Shown here piece by piece: positions 37,085 through 59,590 of a DNA stretch of 64,000 nucleotides. The translations under genes were made by a program, and so were the position numbers. The notes beneath the pieces are model-generated. The model worked only from the letters and a program-made list of their open reading frames with translations, made no database searches and had not been told where the DNA came from. Within the stretch, counting starts at the first letter, position 1. Each line of letters begins with the position of its first letter. The stretch comes from Cynocephalus volans (taxonomy: Eukaryota > Chordata > Mammalia > Dermoptera > Cynocephalidae): the NCBI RefSeq assembly GCF_027409185.1, contig NC_084462.1:157963490-158027489 (forward strand), given 5' to 3'.

Positions 37085-37275
37085 AACTCTAACCCAGGGT
37101 TTCTCACGAGCAGCACTACTGATACTGGGCCAAATAATTCTCTGTTGTGGGAACTGTCCAATGCATTGCAGATGTTTAGCAACATCCCTGGCCTAACCAA
37201 AAATGTTTCCAGAGATTGCCAGATGTCCCCTGTGGGTACAAAATCGCTCCTGGTTGAGAACCACTGCTCTAAGCC
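37085..37275. repeat. MER20 (hAT-Charlie)
   Basis: Near full length: begins CCAGGGTTTCTCA, contains GATGTTTAGCAACATCCCTG and CCAGATGTCCCCTGTGGG, ends GGTTGAGAACCACTG. MER20 copies can carry regulatory activity in placental mammals; none is shown here. Confidence 0.75.
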
Positions 37276-37644
37276 AGGGAACACTCTTGGTTATCTCAGC
37301 CCTGACTCCTCGCAGTCATTTGATGCTCCTCCAAACATCTGCGCTGAGGCTTCCTCTCATCATCCAACTCAGCAAATATTTATAGAACCTCAGACACAAC
37401 ATCAAGAGCTCTAGGAGATAACTGGGCAAGGCAGAGTCTGTTCCTACCTTTAAGCAGGTTTCTTGGGGGAAAAGTACATTAAAAACTGTAATAAAAGACA
37501 CCCAGTTATATAACGTTTTGAATTATTGATTTTTTTTTCCTGTGGAACTCTCATCTCACCAAACCAAAAACACTTGGACGACAAAGGCTATAACCTATCT
37601 TCAGCTACCAATACTTGATTAATGGCCAATAAAAACATAATTGT

Positions 37645-37778
37645 AGGGCCGAGCCCGTGGCGCACTCGGCAGAGTGCGGCACTGGGAGCGCGGCGACGCT
37701 CATGCCGCGATTCGGATCCTATATAGGAATGACCGGTGCACTCACCGGCTGAGTGCCGGTCACGAAAACGACAAAAGA
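37645..37778 (+). mobile_element. CpG-rich CYN subtype, apparently recent
   Basis: Starts GGGCCGAGCCCGTGGCGCAC. The body differs from the other copies (GGGAGCGCGGCGACGCTC in place of the usual GCTGATAACACC part), and it ends CGGTCACGAAAACGAC. Perfect 15-bp duplication AAAAACATAATTGTA (37630-37644, 37779-37793). Confidence 0.82.
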
Positions 37779-37844
37779 AAAAACATAATTGTAAACTTCG
37801 CCATAACAAGGTGACAATTTCTTATAGGCAGTAAACTCTCCAGC

Positions 37845-38010
37845 CCTAACTTGGACAAGTTAAATTTTCTCAGCTGTAGTTTGTTCTTCTGTAAAATGGG
37901 AAGAAAATTATTATTGACAGGATTAAACTGGATAATACAAGTAAATCTTTTTCCACATTCTGGCACAGAGTAAGCACTCAATACATGTAAACTATCATTA
38001 CTATTATTTT
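37845..38010 (+). repeat. MIR SINE
   Basis: Shows GTTCTTCTGTAAAATGGGAA and AGAGTAAGCACTCAATACAT. In TMED8 intron 1. Confidence 0.75.
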
Positions 38011-38297
38011 ATTAGCAACAAATCCTACCTCAAGAGGAAGAGCTTGCTCTAGTCTGCAATAACAAACTCCTATATGACATAAAAAGAAATTAACTATTAC
38101 TCTGCTTTCTGAGAGCAAGAGAAGGGAAAGTAATCATAATCATTTCTACCAACATCCTGGAAGGAAGAAATTAATGCAGGAACCAATTAGAAGTGAGGAA
38201 AAACAAAAAACAAAACCACACTCAGAGACAAACCCACTATCTTCCAGTAGATCCCCAGAGCACTCTTAAGACCTTTCTATTTAAAATACACGGGTTA

Positions 38298-38565
38298 GGG
38301 CCGGCCCCTGGCTCACTTGGGAGAGTGTGGTGCTGGTAACACTAAGACCACAGGTTCGGATCCCTACATAGGGTTGGCCAGTTAGCTCATTTGGGAGAGC
38401 GTGGTGCTGATGACAAGTCAAGGGTTAAGATCCCTTTACCGGTCATCTTTTTAAAAAAATTAAAAAATCAAAAAATAAGATACACGGGTATGCAAAATAA
38501 AAAAAATAAGATACCGGCCAGCTGCAAAAAAAAACAAAGCAAAACAAACAAACAAAAAAAAATGT
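38298..38565 (+). mobile_element. CYN-type SINE dimer followed by a CYN tail scrap
   Basis: Dimer 38298-38476 with duplication ATACACGGGT at both ends. A second A-rich CYN 3' end (ATACCGGCCAGCTGC) follows at about 38510-38565. Confidence 0.8.
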
Positions 38566-39029
38566 GGGTTTTTTGGAAGTAAAAACATGCTTAATTTATA
38601 AATTTTGGCACAGGCAGTACACAGGTCTTATACACCTTTCCAAGTGTTTGCTTAGTCTTTCAGAAATTAGAATTTCTATTGCTATAATGTCAAACACATG
38701 CCAACAATTTTGAATTCAATACAAAGCATATAAGAGTTTATAAGAAAAAAAGTTTATAAGGCAAAAATTGTTAGATGTTTTAAAGTAAGAGAACATAAAG
38801 TCATGGAAAAGAGCTGGGTGGTTCACAGGTGTGTGTGTTTGAGTGAAGCAGCATTTTGAAATGGGAGTTATTTGGGATAGAAGTAGAAGAGGGAAAAAGC
38901 CACCATGTTGGAACAGATACATCCAGGAACACCTCCTCTGGCAGCACAGGGAGTGTAGTTGAGCAAAAAGAGACCTTAATCTCAGAATGGATAACACGAG
39001 TATAAGGTGTACTGTGGGCTACACACGAG

Positions 39030-39220
39030 TACCCTAGAGTGGCTCATGTAATCCTCCCAACAATCCTATGAGGCAGGTACTAGTACCCACACTTTACAGA
39101 TCAGGAAAATGAGACACAGGGAAGTTAAGTGACTTGCCCAAGTTCACTTAACTAGTAAACAAAGGATTCAGACTCCAACGCAGCCACCCTGGCTCCACAG
39201 CACTGCTTCAACCACTGTAC
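39030..39220 (-). repeat. MIR SINE, antisense
   Basis: Complement of MIR: AATCCTATGAGGCAGGTAC, CAGATCAGGAAAATGAGAC, AAGTGACTTGCCCAAG. Immediately left of the CpG island. Confidence 0.8.
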
Positions 39221-39449
39221 TTTACAGTGTCTATTTTAATTTCAGAGCTGGAAAATTAGCTTATATTTGCTACTTAATGAGACTAGATCGCTTCCCTCTA
39301 CCCTTTTGTATTTCTAAGCAGCATCTTTTAGTTGCATCGTGTGTGGTGATCCTACGGAGGCTGAGAGACAAAAGTGTGATAGACAGACTGGTCTTTGGAC
39401 ACTGAGATAATCCACAGGGAGGAACATGTGTGGGTAAAAATGGAGACAC

Positions 39450-51514
<12,065 letters not shown>

Positions 51515-51830
51515 GGGAAAGCTATTTTACTTAGCTTGAAAAATCAAACTAAATTACTTGGGGGAACAGATGTGGTCTTTTTTGGTTTTTCTTTTTCTCC
51601 TTTTCATTAAGGATTTGAGTTAGAACTGCTGGCTCCATTCCTAGTTCTGTGCCTGACTCACAACACCTTCTCTTAACTTGTGTTTCAATTTAGCACCTCG
51701 TTAAACAAAGATAGAAATACATCTTTCTGGATAATTGCAAGAATTCCTGATAAATTCTAATAATGCAGCTGGTAGTAGGAACCTGTTGGGGAAATATAAT
51801 TTAAAATAAAATCTGTCAACCCAGATAAGC
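51515..51830 (+). other. SAMD15: SAMD15 3'UTR with polyadenylation signal
   Basis: AATAAA at 51805-51810 is the first good signal after the stop, giving a 3'UTR of about 310 nt. An opposed AATAAA on the minus strand (51861-51856) lies 46 bp further right. Confidence 0.65.
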
Positions 51831-51861
51831 TCCACAAATGCAGAAAAGAAACTATTTTATT

Positions 51862-53515
51862 ATTGAATAAGCATTAAACTATGATGCATATCACAGGCAA
51901 GCTGCTAAAGAGACTGCAAAGACAAAGAAATCTCACCCTTTTAGGTAGCCAGGCAGGTACCATCCATGACATACATGTTAATTATCTGCGTCCAAAGGAA
52001 GAATGAAACTTCTCATATCGTGACAACAGACAGGAAGTTACTGCTTGGAGCCAGGTGCCTAGGCTTACCTCACACAGAGACAGGGAGACAGGGCACCATC
52101 CTCCCCAGTGCTCACATTTCAAATAGATGGCTCCAAAACCCCCAAAAAAGATTTTCCTGAGGGTGTAAAACTGGCAAGAGGCTTATTCAGCTTTAAAAGA
52201 TTTATGTACATCTCAAAAACACAGAAAAAGGAATTAAAATTAAATGTTTTCTTTGGGCGTCGGAGAAAATTTTTAAAAAAAAAATTTTTTTTTTAGATTT
52301 ATGTATATCCTTACAAACAACATGACTTATAGAAGTGCCACTGACCATGAAATAGGGTCTAAGTTTTGCTAACAAGACTCTTGTATGTGGTACCTTCCAG
52401 ACCTTTATAAAATGAAATTCAGGCTAGAGTCTACCCATGAGTGGACTCATCAAAAGAAATTATAAAATACTTCTTGTTGCTTAAATGAGTCCAGTGCTCC
52501 TCTAGTTTTATACATTTAACTGTTATTTCTCCTCCCGATCTCACTTCTTAATCCTAAAACCACTATATGGCTCACATAGTCCAGAAGGGCAATGATGTAC
52601 TTTGTCCACTTCCCTACACCTGAATGAATAGTAAAAGGAATGGGTTCTTTCCTACTGAGAGAAGGAACCGGTGCCTCAAATTAACATTTATGCCAAGTGT
52701 TAATACTTGATGATGAACCTAATTTTTTCTCAAAATGAACTAATAAGATTTTACTGGAAACCATTCTGACACCAAACCATTGAATTTGCCTCGCTCATGG
52801 TTATACAAAAAAAAAAAGTAAATGATTAATCTAAAGCCATGGTGATTTACGTGTATAGTGAATGGTTTTGCTCAAAAGCACTTTAGCACTTAGCAAACAG
52901 TGGTTCTGTTCAGTGACAGAGCGTAGTAAGTAATATCCTTTCCCAGCTTGAAAGGGTCACCACTGTTGTTTTCAATTATGTTATAATTGACAAAAAGTAT
53001 TTGCAAAACATAAAGGAAATAAATTTGCACCATAGATATAAAATCTGTATTTTGCAAAATTTTTAGCCATTTATCATAAATGCCAGTAATTTTTAAAAAT
53101 GGTTTTAAATGGCTTAAAAGGGAACGGCTTTAAGTAGATAGTATAGTCATATAGTATCATATAGCTGAAATAAGCATGAAATGAGTTATAATTTAATTAA
53201 GATTATTTTACTGTACATTTACTTCTCTATCCAAAATGCTAGGAAAATCAAGCTGTACCATTTGCCAGCTTCATACCGCTACAGAAAAAGTTGCAGTATG
53301 TAAATGTCTAATAATGACATTATAACTCCTTGAATTTAGCTTTTATTTTTTTTCATTTTTATTTTTTGAGTTTAGCTTTTAGAAGAGAAATAATTTGTGC
53401 TAACAAGGCTTTTCAGGAGAAGCAGCTTACTTAAGTGTGTTAGGTTGTGTAGTTTCATTTGGTTGCTTCTGAAAGGCAGACACGTCCAAGTATAATGATG
53501 TATAGGATCTCTTAT
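51862..53515. other. Region between the SAMD15 and NOXRED1 ends; no gene seen
   Basis: AT-rich, no sustained frames. Contains the A10/T10 palindrome at about 52276-52297. It could be part of a longer NOXRED1 3'UTR, if the signal at 51861-51856 (minus) is used. Confidence 0.4.
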
Positions 53516-53521
53516 TTTATT
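53516..53521 (-). terminator. NOXRED1: Candidate NOXRED1 polyadenylation signal
   Basis: AATAAA on the minus strand about 165 nt past the stop of the probable last exon. Confidence 0.5.
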
Positions 53522-53683
53522 CTACATGTTAAAGAGCTATCAGTTCAATTTTCTAATTCCTAGTGCTTAACGTGTGGCAAACACAATGCAGTCACATGAT
53601 ATCCACTGTCAATTGTAGTAATCAGGGCACAACCACTGTAGAGCAAATCTGTGAGGGAAAAAAATCCTGATTCCTGAGGTTTC

Positions 53684-53858
53684 TTACTGGGATGGAGAGC
53701 CCATGGAAACCACTGGCTGTTCTTTGGTTAGGGAGATGCCAAATGAATTACAGTACAGATGAGTAAGGTGGTCTTGGAGAACAGTACTGGCTGAGAGATG
53801 CTGGCTAAAGGGAGTTTCCTTGACTTGCGTAGCAATCAGATCAAACCAGGGGAGAGGC
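53684..53858 (-). CDS. NOXRED1: Probable last coding exon of NOXRED1 (partial gene)
   Basis: On the minus strand a strong acceptor (T-rich tract, then CACCCCAG at 53866-53859) precedes one completing base and 57 open codons, then TAA at 53686-53684. The segment begins [14 protein letters not shown] and ends [10 protein letters not shown], with mixed residues like a globular protein tail rather than repeat sequence. An AATAAA (53521-53516, minus) follows the stop by about 165 nt. It has no early ATG, as expected for a terminal exon. In human NOXRED1, a predicted NADP-dependent oxidoreductase, lies tail to tail with SAMD15, which is the main reason for the name. Upstream exons would lie right of this point; I found none in the window. 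Confidence 0.62.
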
Positions 53859-54329
53859 CTGGGGTGAAAAAATAAATAAATACTGTTACTTTTTTATGTC
53901 TATTCAATACATCAGATTTAGCTATTAAACACTTCCTTTAAAGAAAGTTTTTCTCCACTTGGAATACCAGACTAACTGAAATTCATAGTTAAACTAGAAA
54001 TTCAGCAGGAACTATTCAATATGTAAATTTTATTGTACTTATGGTGATTTTTCCACATGTATGCACATTTCTGTAAGTGTGTTTGGAGAGGAATTCATAA
54101 TTAGAGAATGATTATAATATTGACATTGACATCCTTTTCAATACATTTTCCTTGAATTTAGAAAGGACATACATAAGACGATCATAGACATGAGGCAAAG
54201 AAAAGATAACTGCTTTTAAGATATCTGCTTTAGCTGTATAGGGAAAGTAAAAGTTAATATAATAAAAGTGGGCAATGTTAAGTATTAGTCTATAGTATAA
54301 CTGAAGTTAAAAAGCATTAAGACATAGGG

Positions 54330-54417
54330 GTTTTTTGTGGGGGGTATGGGGGTCTGAACCCATGACCTTGGTGTTATAAGGCTGTGATCTAACCAACTGA
54401 GGTAACCGGTCAGCCCT
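54330..54417 (-). mobile_element. CYN-type SINE monomer
   Basis: Minus-strand monomer (GGGCTGACCGGTTACCTCAG); duplication AGACATAGGG with one mismatch at 54320-54329 and 54418-54427. Confidence 0.78.
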
Positions 54418-54563
54418 AGACGTAGGGTTTTTATAATGTTAAAAAGATCCTAAGGCAAGGATATCTCCTCTTACCATTTTTATTCATCATAGTACTGGAA
54501 GTTCTAGTCTGATAAAGCAAGAATAGGAAATAAAAGGCATACAGATTAGAAAGGAAGAAATGG

Positions 54564-56010
54564 GGGCTTCCAGTCCACATTGCAGAATAGACAGTCCCCA
54601 GCATCACTCTCTCCCACAAATCAACCAATTTACAACTATAAAAATGCAACAACAGCCAAGCCGGGGCCACTACAGGTCAGGGGAAGAGGAAGAGAGAGCT
54701 ACAGAGTGCATGAAGGTGGGAGAAACTACGATGAGAGAAAGAAAAAAACCCTCTGACCATTTCATGCCATGGCCACTTTAAGGCTAGAGCTGCTGAGCGC
54801 ATGGAGCAGGAGCTGGCAAAAGCTGCAGCTGTGCCCTTCGGATGAAGTTGCTTGGAGGCAGCAGGGGAGAAGAGGGTCTTGGTGGCCCCCAGGCCAGCAA
54901 GACCACTAATAGGGCTCCTGTGGACCCACATAGGAGTGAGGAGCCAGAACAACTGGATAAAAGGAGCCACTCAGAGGCTGGTGAGTCATTGCATGGGGCC
55001 AGCACATGGCCTGTCCCATGGGAAGTTTTTGCAGCCCGGGCAGTGGGGGAGATGGGCCCACTGGTGGAACACTGGGGCACAGCAAGGACAGCTGACTGGC
55101 ACCCCAATCAGCAAAGGACCACTCAGAGGAGACTGGTCAAGAATATAGAATTGCATGGGGTGCAGTTTGATGAAAAGACTCAGACCCAGATCAGAGTTTC
55201 TACATAATCCAGGTGCACCAGGTCTCTGGAGAGGTGGAAGTACCTATGAGGTCAACCATTAAAACCTAAGCTGCTCGAAAAGCCTTCCCTAGAGAAGCAG
55301 AAGCAAAGAAGCAAATTAGCTCAACCACACAGCTCAAGTACTGGTCCCCACAGGAAGTTCCCCTATTTTAGAAGTAAGCAAAGGACAAAAAATTAGTTCC
55401 GGCCCAGGCACACTGCCAGTGCCTTGGGCCCACCCAGGGACCCGAGGTATGGAGCCAGGGACTGAACCCCTGTCCCACAACCAGGCACGCCACCAGCACC
55501 AAGGAGCATGCCAAAGACATCACCTCCATGTGGGTGGCCCACCACAGCCACCGCAGTAACCATGGCTGCCATAAAAGTGGCTAGATGTCACAACCACCAC
55601 ACAGATGGTCCATCAGCCACTGGAGTGCATAGACACAAGGAGAGTCACCAGCAGAGACAAAGAAAAGAAGAGGATGTCTCTCCACAAAGCCAATTCCAGA
55701 GTGACAGAAGAAGCATTTGCTCTACAATAATATTGGGGGACTTGAACACACCTCTCAGCATTGGACGGATCATCTAGGCAAAAAAATCAACAGAGTAACC
55801 ATTACTCTTTGAAAAGGAGTAAAGAAATCTAGAGTAATTAGAGAGGGGAGGAGGGAGAGGGAAGGGGATGGGAAGAGATTGGACAAGGGGCATAAAGAAT
55901 AAGTACGATTTGTAACAATATATATGCTAGTAATAGTGATTTGATCAACATATGTCAATGCTGAACCCCCAAAATATGAATAATCAATTATGATTCAATT
56001 AAAAAAAAAA
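54564..56010 (+). mobile_element. Internally deleted L1-derived element (1447 bp) with perfect duplication
   Basis: 5' part (GGGCTTCCAGTCCACATTGC and a GC-richer section to about 55710) looks like an L1 5'UTR. It joins a short ORF2 endonuclease-region piece (ATATTGGGGGACTTGAACAC, about 55730) and then a G-rich 3'UTR (55800-56000) with an A tail. ORF1 and most of ORF2 are absent. The 15-bp duplication GAAAGGAAGAAATGG flanks it at 54549-54563 and 56011-56025. Confidence 0.75.
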
Positions 56011-56826
56011 GAAAGGAAGAAATGGCATTGTTCCTATTTATAGATGACATGATTATCTATAAAATCCCAAGAAATCTTTAAAAAACCAAAAAATTAGAAC
56101 TAATGAGTTCAGCAAGGTTGCAAGATATGAAATAAACATGCAAAAATCAATTGTATTTATATATATACTAGCAATGAACACATGGACACTAAAATTTAAA
56201 ATATAATTTCATTTATAATCATTCCATAAAAACGGAATACTTAGGTGTAAATCTAGCAAAACATGCACAGGACTTGCTGATTAAATAAATCAAAGAAGAT
56301 CTAAATAAGTGGAGAGACATATTGTATTCATAGATGGGAAGACTCAATAAAGATGTCTATTCTCCTCAAATTGATGTATAGATATAATGGTAAAATAAAA
56401 ATTAGTGACAACACCTAGTAAGGATGCAGAAAAACTGGATCACATATTGCTAGTGAAAATGTAAAATGTTACAACTGCTCTGGAAAACAGTAAATATGCG
56501 CCTATCATATGACTCAGTAATTGCACTCCTGGGCATTTATCCCAGAGCAACAAAAATTTATGTTCACACAAAAACCTTAAAATGAATGTTCACAGCAACT
56601 TTATTCATAGTAGCCCCAAACTAGAAACCACACAAACACAGATGGCCTTCAACAAGTGAGTGGTTAAACAAACTGTAATACAACCATGCTATGGAATACT
56701 CCTCAGCAATAACCACAAATAAACTATTCATACAACATAGTAACTTGGATGAATCTCCAGAGATTTATGCTGAATTTAAAAAGTCAATCCAAAAGGTTGC
56801 ATGCTATTTTATTTCATTTATATACC

Positions 56827-56922
56827 TTTTTTTTTTTTTTAAAGATGACAGGTAAGGGGATCTTAACCTTGGACTTGTTGTTGTCAGCACCACACTCTCC
56901 CAAGTGAGCCACGAGCTGTCCC
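56827..56922 (-). mobile_element. CYN-type SINE monomer
   Basis: Minus-strand monomer; duplication TATATACC at 56819-56826 and 56923-56930. Confidence 0.82.
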
Positions 56923-57372
56923 TATATACCATTTTTTAAAGGACAAAATTATAGAAATGGAGAACAGATTACTAGTTGCCAGGTTGGAGTGGGCAACATG
57001 AAGAATCCTTTGGTGAAAGAACTGTTCTGTATCTTAATTATATGTCAATATCCTGGTTGTGCTATTGTACTATCAATGTCAATATACTGGTTGTGATACT
57101 GTACTATAGTTTTGCAATATCTGTATATAGATGTTGTACTATAGTTTATACCATTGGGGAAAACTGGGCAAATGGGTACATGGGATTTTTTTGTATTATT
57201 TCTTAGCAACTGCATGTGAACTTACATTTATTTCAAAATAAAAAAAATTATCTCAACTTCCAGTTTCTGGTCTGGCATGTAAGAAACTGGAAGTTGCCAC
57301 TTTACCCAAACAATAAGTAAAAAGCTGAACAAACTAAAAAGTCAACAACTCTTCTTAGCTCCATCAGGGAGG

Positions 57373-57719
57373 TGATGGATCTTGGATGTGAGCAGCGCCA
57401 CCTTGGACAGGACCAGCGCCATTTTACACACACTGAGCACAAAATGGTCGTCAGCCTTTCCGTTAGAGAAACTTCATGGTTTCTGAGAAATGGAAACTCC
57501 TCTACTTCCTCATGGGTGCAACCCTCCACCTGATTGCATCTGCCAGCCTTATCTTCCACTCCAGCACCAAACCCCTCCCTGATTACATCAGCCTTCCTTA
57601 CAGTCTATATAAGCTCTCCAACCCGAGGCCAGCACTCTCCATTTTGAGTGCAGCCTGGCAGATTCTTTTCCTTTAATAAAGCTTGATCAGTCCCGGGTGT
57701 TTCAGCTCACTTTCTTTCA
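57373..57719 (+). mobile_element. Solo endogenous retrovirus LTR, 347 bp
   Basis: TGATGGATC...TTTCTTTCA with 5-bp duplication GGAGG (57368-57372, 57720-57724). Contains CTATATAAGC (about 57604) and TTTAATAAAGC (about 57673) in LTR order. The L1 5'UTR reads through when it is removed. No viral genes. Confidence 0.75.
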
Positions 57720-58779
57720 GGAGGTGGGGTCACAGGGCAAACCACTGCCCCCCAAACTGGAGAGACCAAAAGGTGAATGCTCAGAATCACAGATTGCTGG
57801 AGCAGAAACTCACAAGCACAGATGTCTAAGAGAACCAGTGCTGAGATTGGGAAACCTGAACTATAACTGACAAATTGCTGGAGGCTCAGTGTGAACAAGT
57901 CTAAAAATAAAAACTCCAATGGGCCCCAGTCACTGGGGGACCCCCCCACACTTTTGTGATTTTTCTCCTCTAGGAGCTTGACCAGATTCTCACAGTGAAT
58001 ACAGGAGAAAAATACTCTTGTGCTTATAGCACAGGGAGAGGAAGAAGAACCCTTTTGAAATATGCCACAGCATGCGGTTCTTAACAAGGTCTGCCCACAG
58101 GAGAAACTACTTAACTAGAGCCTTATCTGTTGGGGTTATCAGAGCCCAACATCTGGGGGAAGGGAAATTTGCAGCTTCAATTTACCTTCCATATGGAAGA
58201 AGGGAATACCCCACTCCATCTCACTTTAGCCATCCTGTTCCACCAAAAGAAGAGAAATAAAACCCTAGGAACACTTGTGAAGTTCAGTCTGGGGCCACTA
58301 AAAGATTGAGAACTAATCATAGGACTATAGAAGGCTTCCCCTCCCCCAACACCTCACATTACTAAAGGCTTATTTACAGCTGTTTCCTTTTACCTAGTAC
58401 ATCATGTCCAGCTGTCAAGAAAAAATTAAAAGGCATACTAAAATGCAAAAAAACATAATTTGAAAAAACAGAGCAAGCATCAGAACCAGACACAGGGATG
58501 TTGGAATTATCAGATTAGAAATTTAAAATAATTATGACTAATATGCAAAGGGCTCAAAAGGATAAACTAGAGAGAATGCAAGAACAGATGGTCAATATAA
58601 ACAGAGAGATGGAAATTATAAAAACAAAAATATAATGATGATCAAAAACACTAACAGAAATGAAGAATGCCTTTGATGGGCTTATTAGCATACTGAACAT
58701 GACTGAGGAAAGAATTTCTGAACTTGAAGATATCTTAATAGAAACCTCCACAAATGAAAAGCAAAGAAAATAAAGACTG

Positions 58780-58852
58780 AAATCACCAAGTGAAAGGTTT
58801 GGGTCCCCTTACCGGCCAGCTGCCAGAAAGAAGAAGAAAAGAAAAGAAAACA
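58780..58852 (+). mobile_element. CYN 3' fragment
   Basis: GGGTCCCCTTACCGGCCAGC with a GAAGAAAAG tail, inside old L1; related AGACTGAAA words flank it. Confidence 0.6.
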
Positions 58853-59532
58853 GAGACTGAAAAATACAAAACAGAATATCCAAGAGCAGGGGAACAACCA
58901 CAAAAAATGTAACATATACATAATGGGAATACCAGAAGGAGAAGAAAGAGAGATAGGAACAAAAGAAATACTTGAAACAATAAAAACTGAGAATTTCCCC
59001 AAATTAATGTCAGACACCACACCACATATCCAGAAAGCTTGGAGAACACCAAGCAGGATAAGTGCCAAAGAAACAAAAAGTACACCTAGACATATTTTCA
59101 AACTACAGAAAAATCAAAGGTAAAGAAAAAGTCCTGAAAAGCCCAGAGGAAAAATCCTTACTACCTATGGAGGAAGAAAGAATTATATCTGACTTTTCAG
59201 AAACCAAGCAAACAAGAAGAGAGTAGAGTGAAATATTTAAAGTGTCAAGAGAAAAAAACCACCAAACTATTAACAAACCTCAACCAAAACAAATCTCAAA
59301 CAAAAATTGAGGGAATTTGTTGCCAGTGGACCTGTTTTGCAAGAAAGGTTCAGAGAGTTTCTTCAGGGAGAAGGAAAATGATATAGGTCAGAAATTTGGA
59401 TCTATATAAAGAAAGGAAGAGCACTGAAGAAGAAATAAGTGAAGGTAAAATAAAAACCTTAATTTTTCTTAATTGATCTAACATAGAACAGTTCAAAATA
59501 ATAGCAACAATGTATTCAATTATGTAAGCTAA

Positions 59533-59534
<2 letters not shown>

Positions 59535-59587
<53 letters not shown>
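59535..59587. repeat. (TG)n microsatellite
   Basis: 53 bases of uninterrupted TG/GT within old L1 sequence. Confidence 0.95.

Positions 59588-59590
<3 letters not shown>

Larger units (their letters stand above)
54428..57250 (+). mobile_element. Old L1 ORF2 and 3' end, sense, split by a younger insertion
   Basis: 54430-54563 and 56026-56400 are adjacent RT-region pieces (LPFLFIIVLEVLV, then FIDDMIIYKIPRNL). The ORF2 C-terminal region and 3'UTR follow to TTTATTTCAAAATAAA near 57240. A CYN monomer is at 56827-56922. Many stops. Confidence 0.75.

Noticed and set aside
54842-55207. 121-codon plus and 107-codon minus frames
   Set aside because: They lie within the L1-derived 5'UTR-like body; no protein family resemblance.
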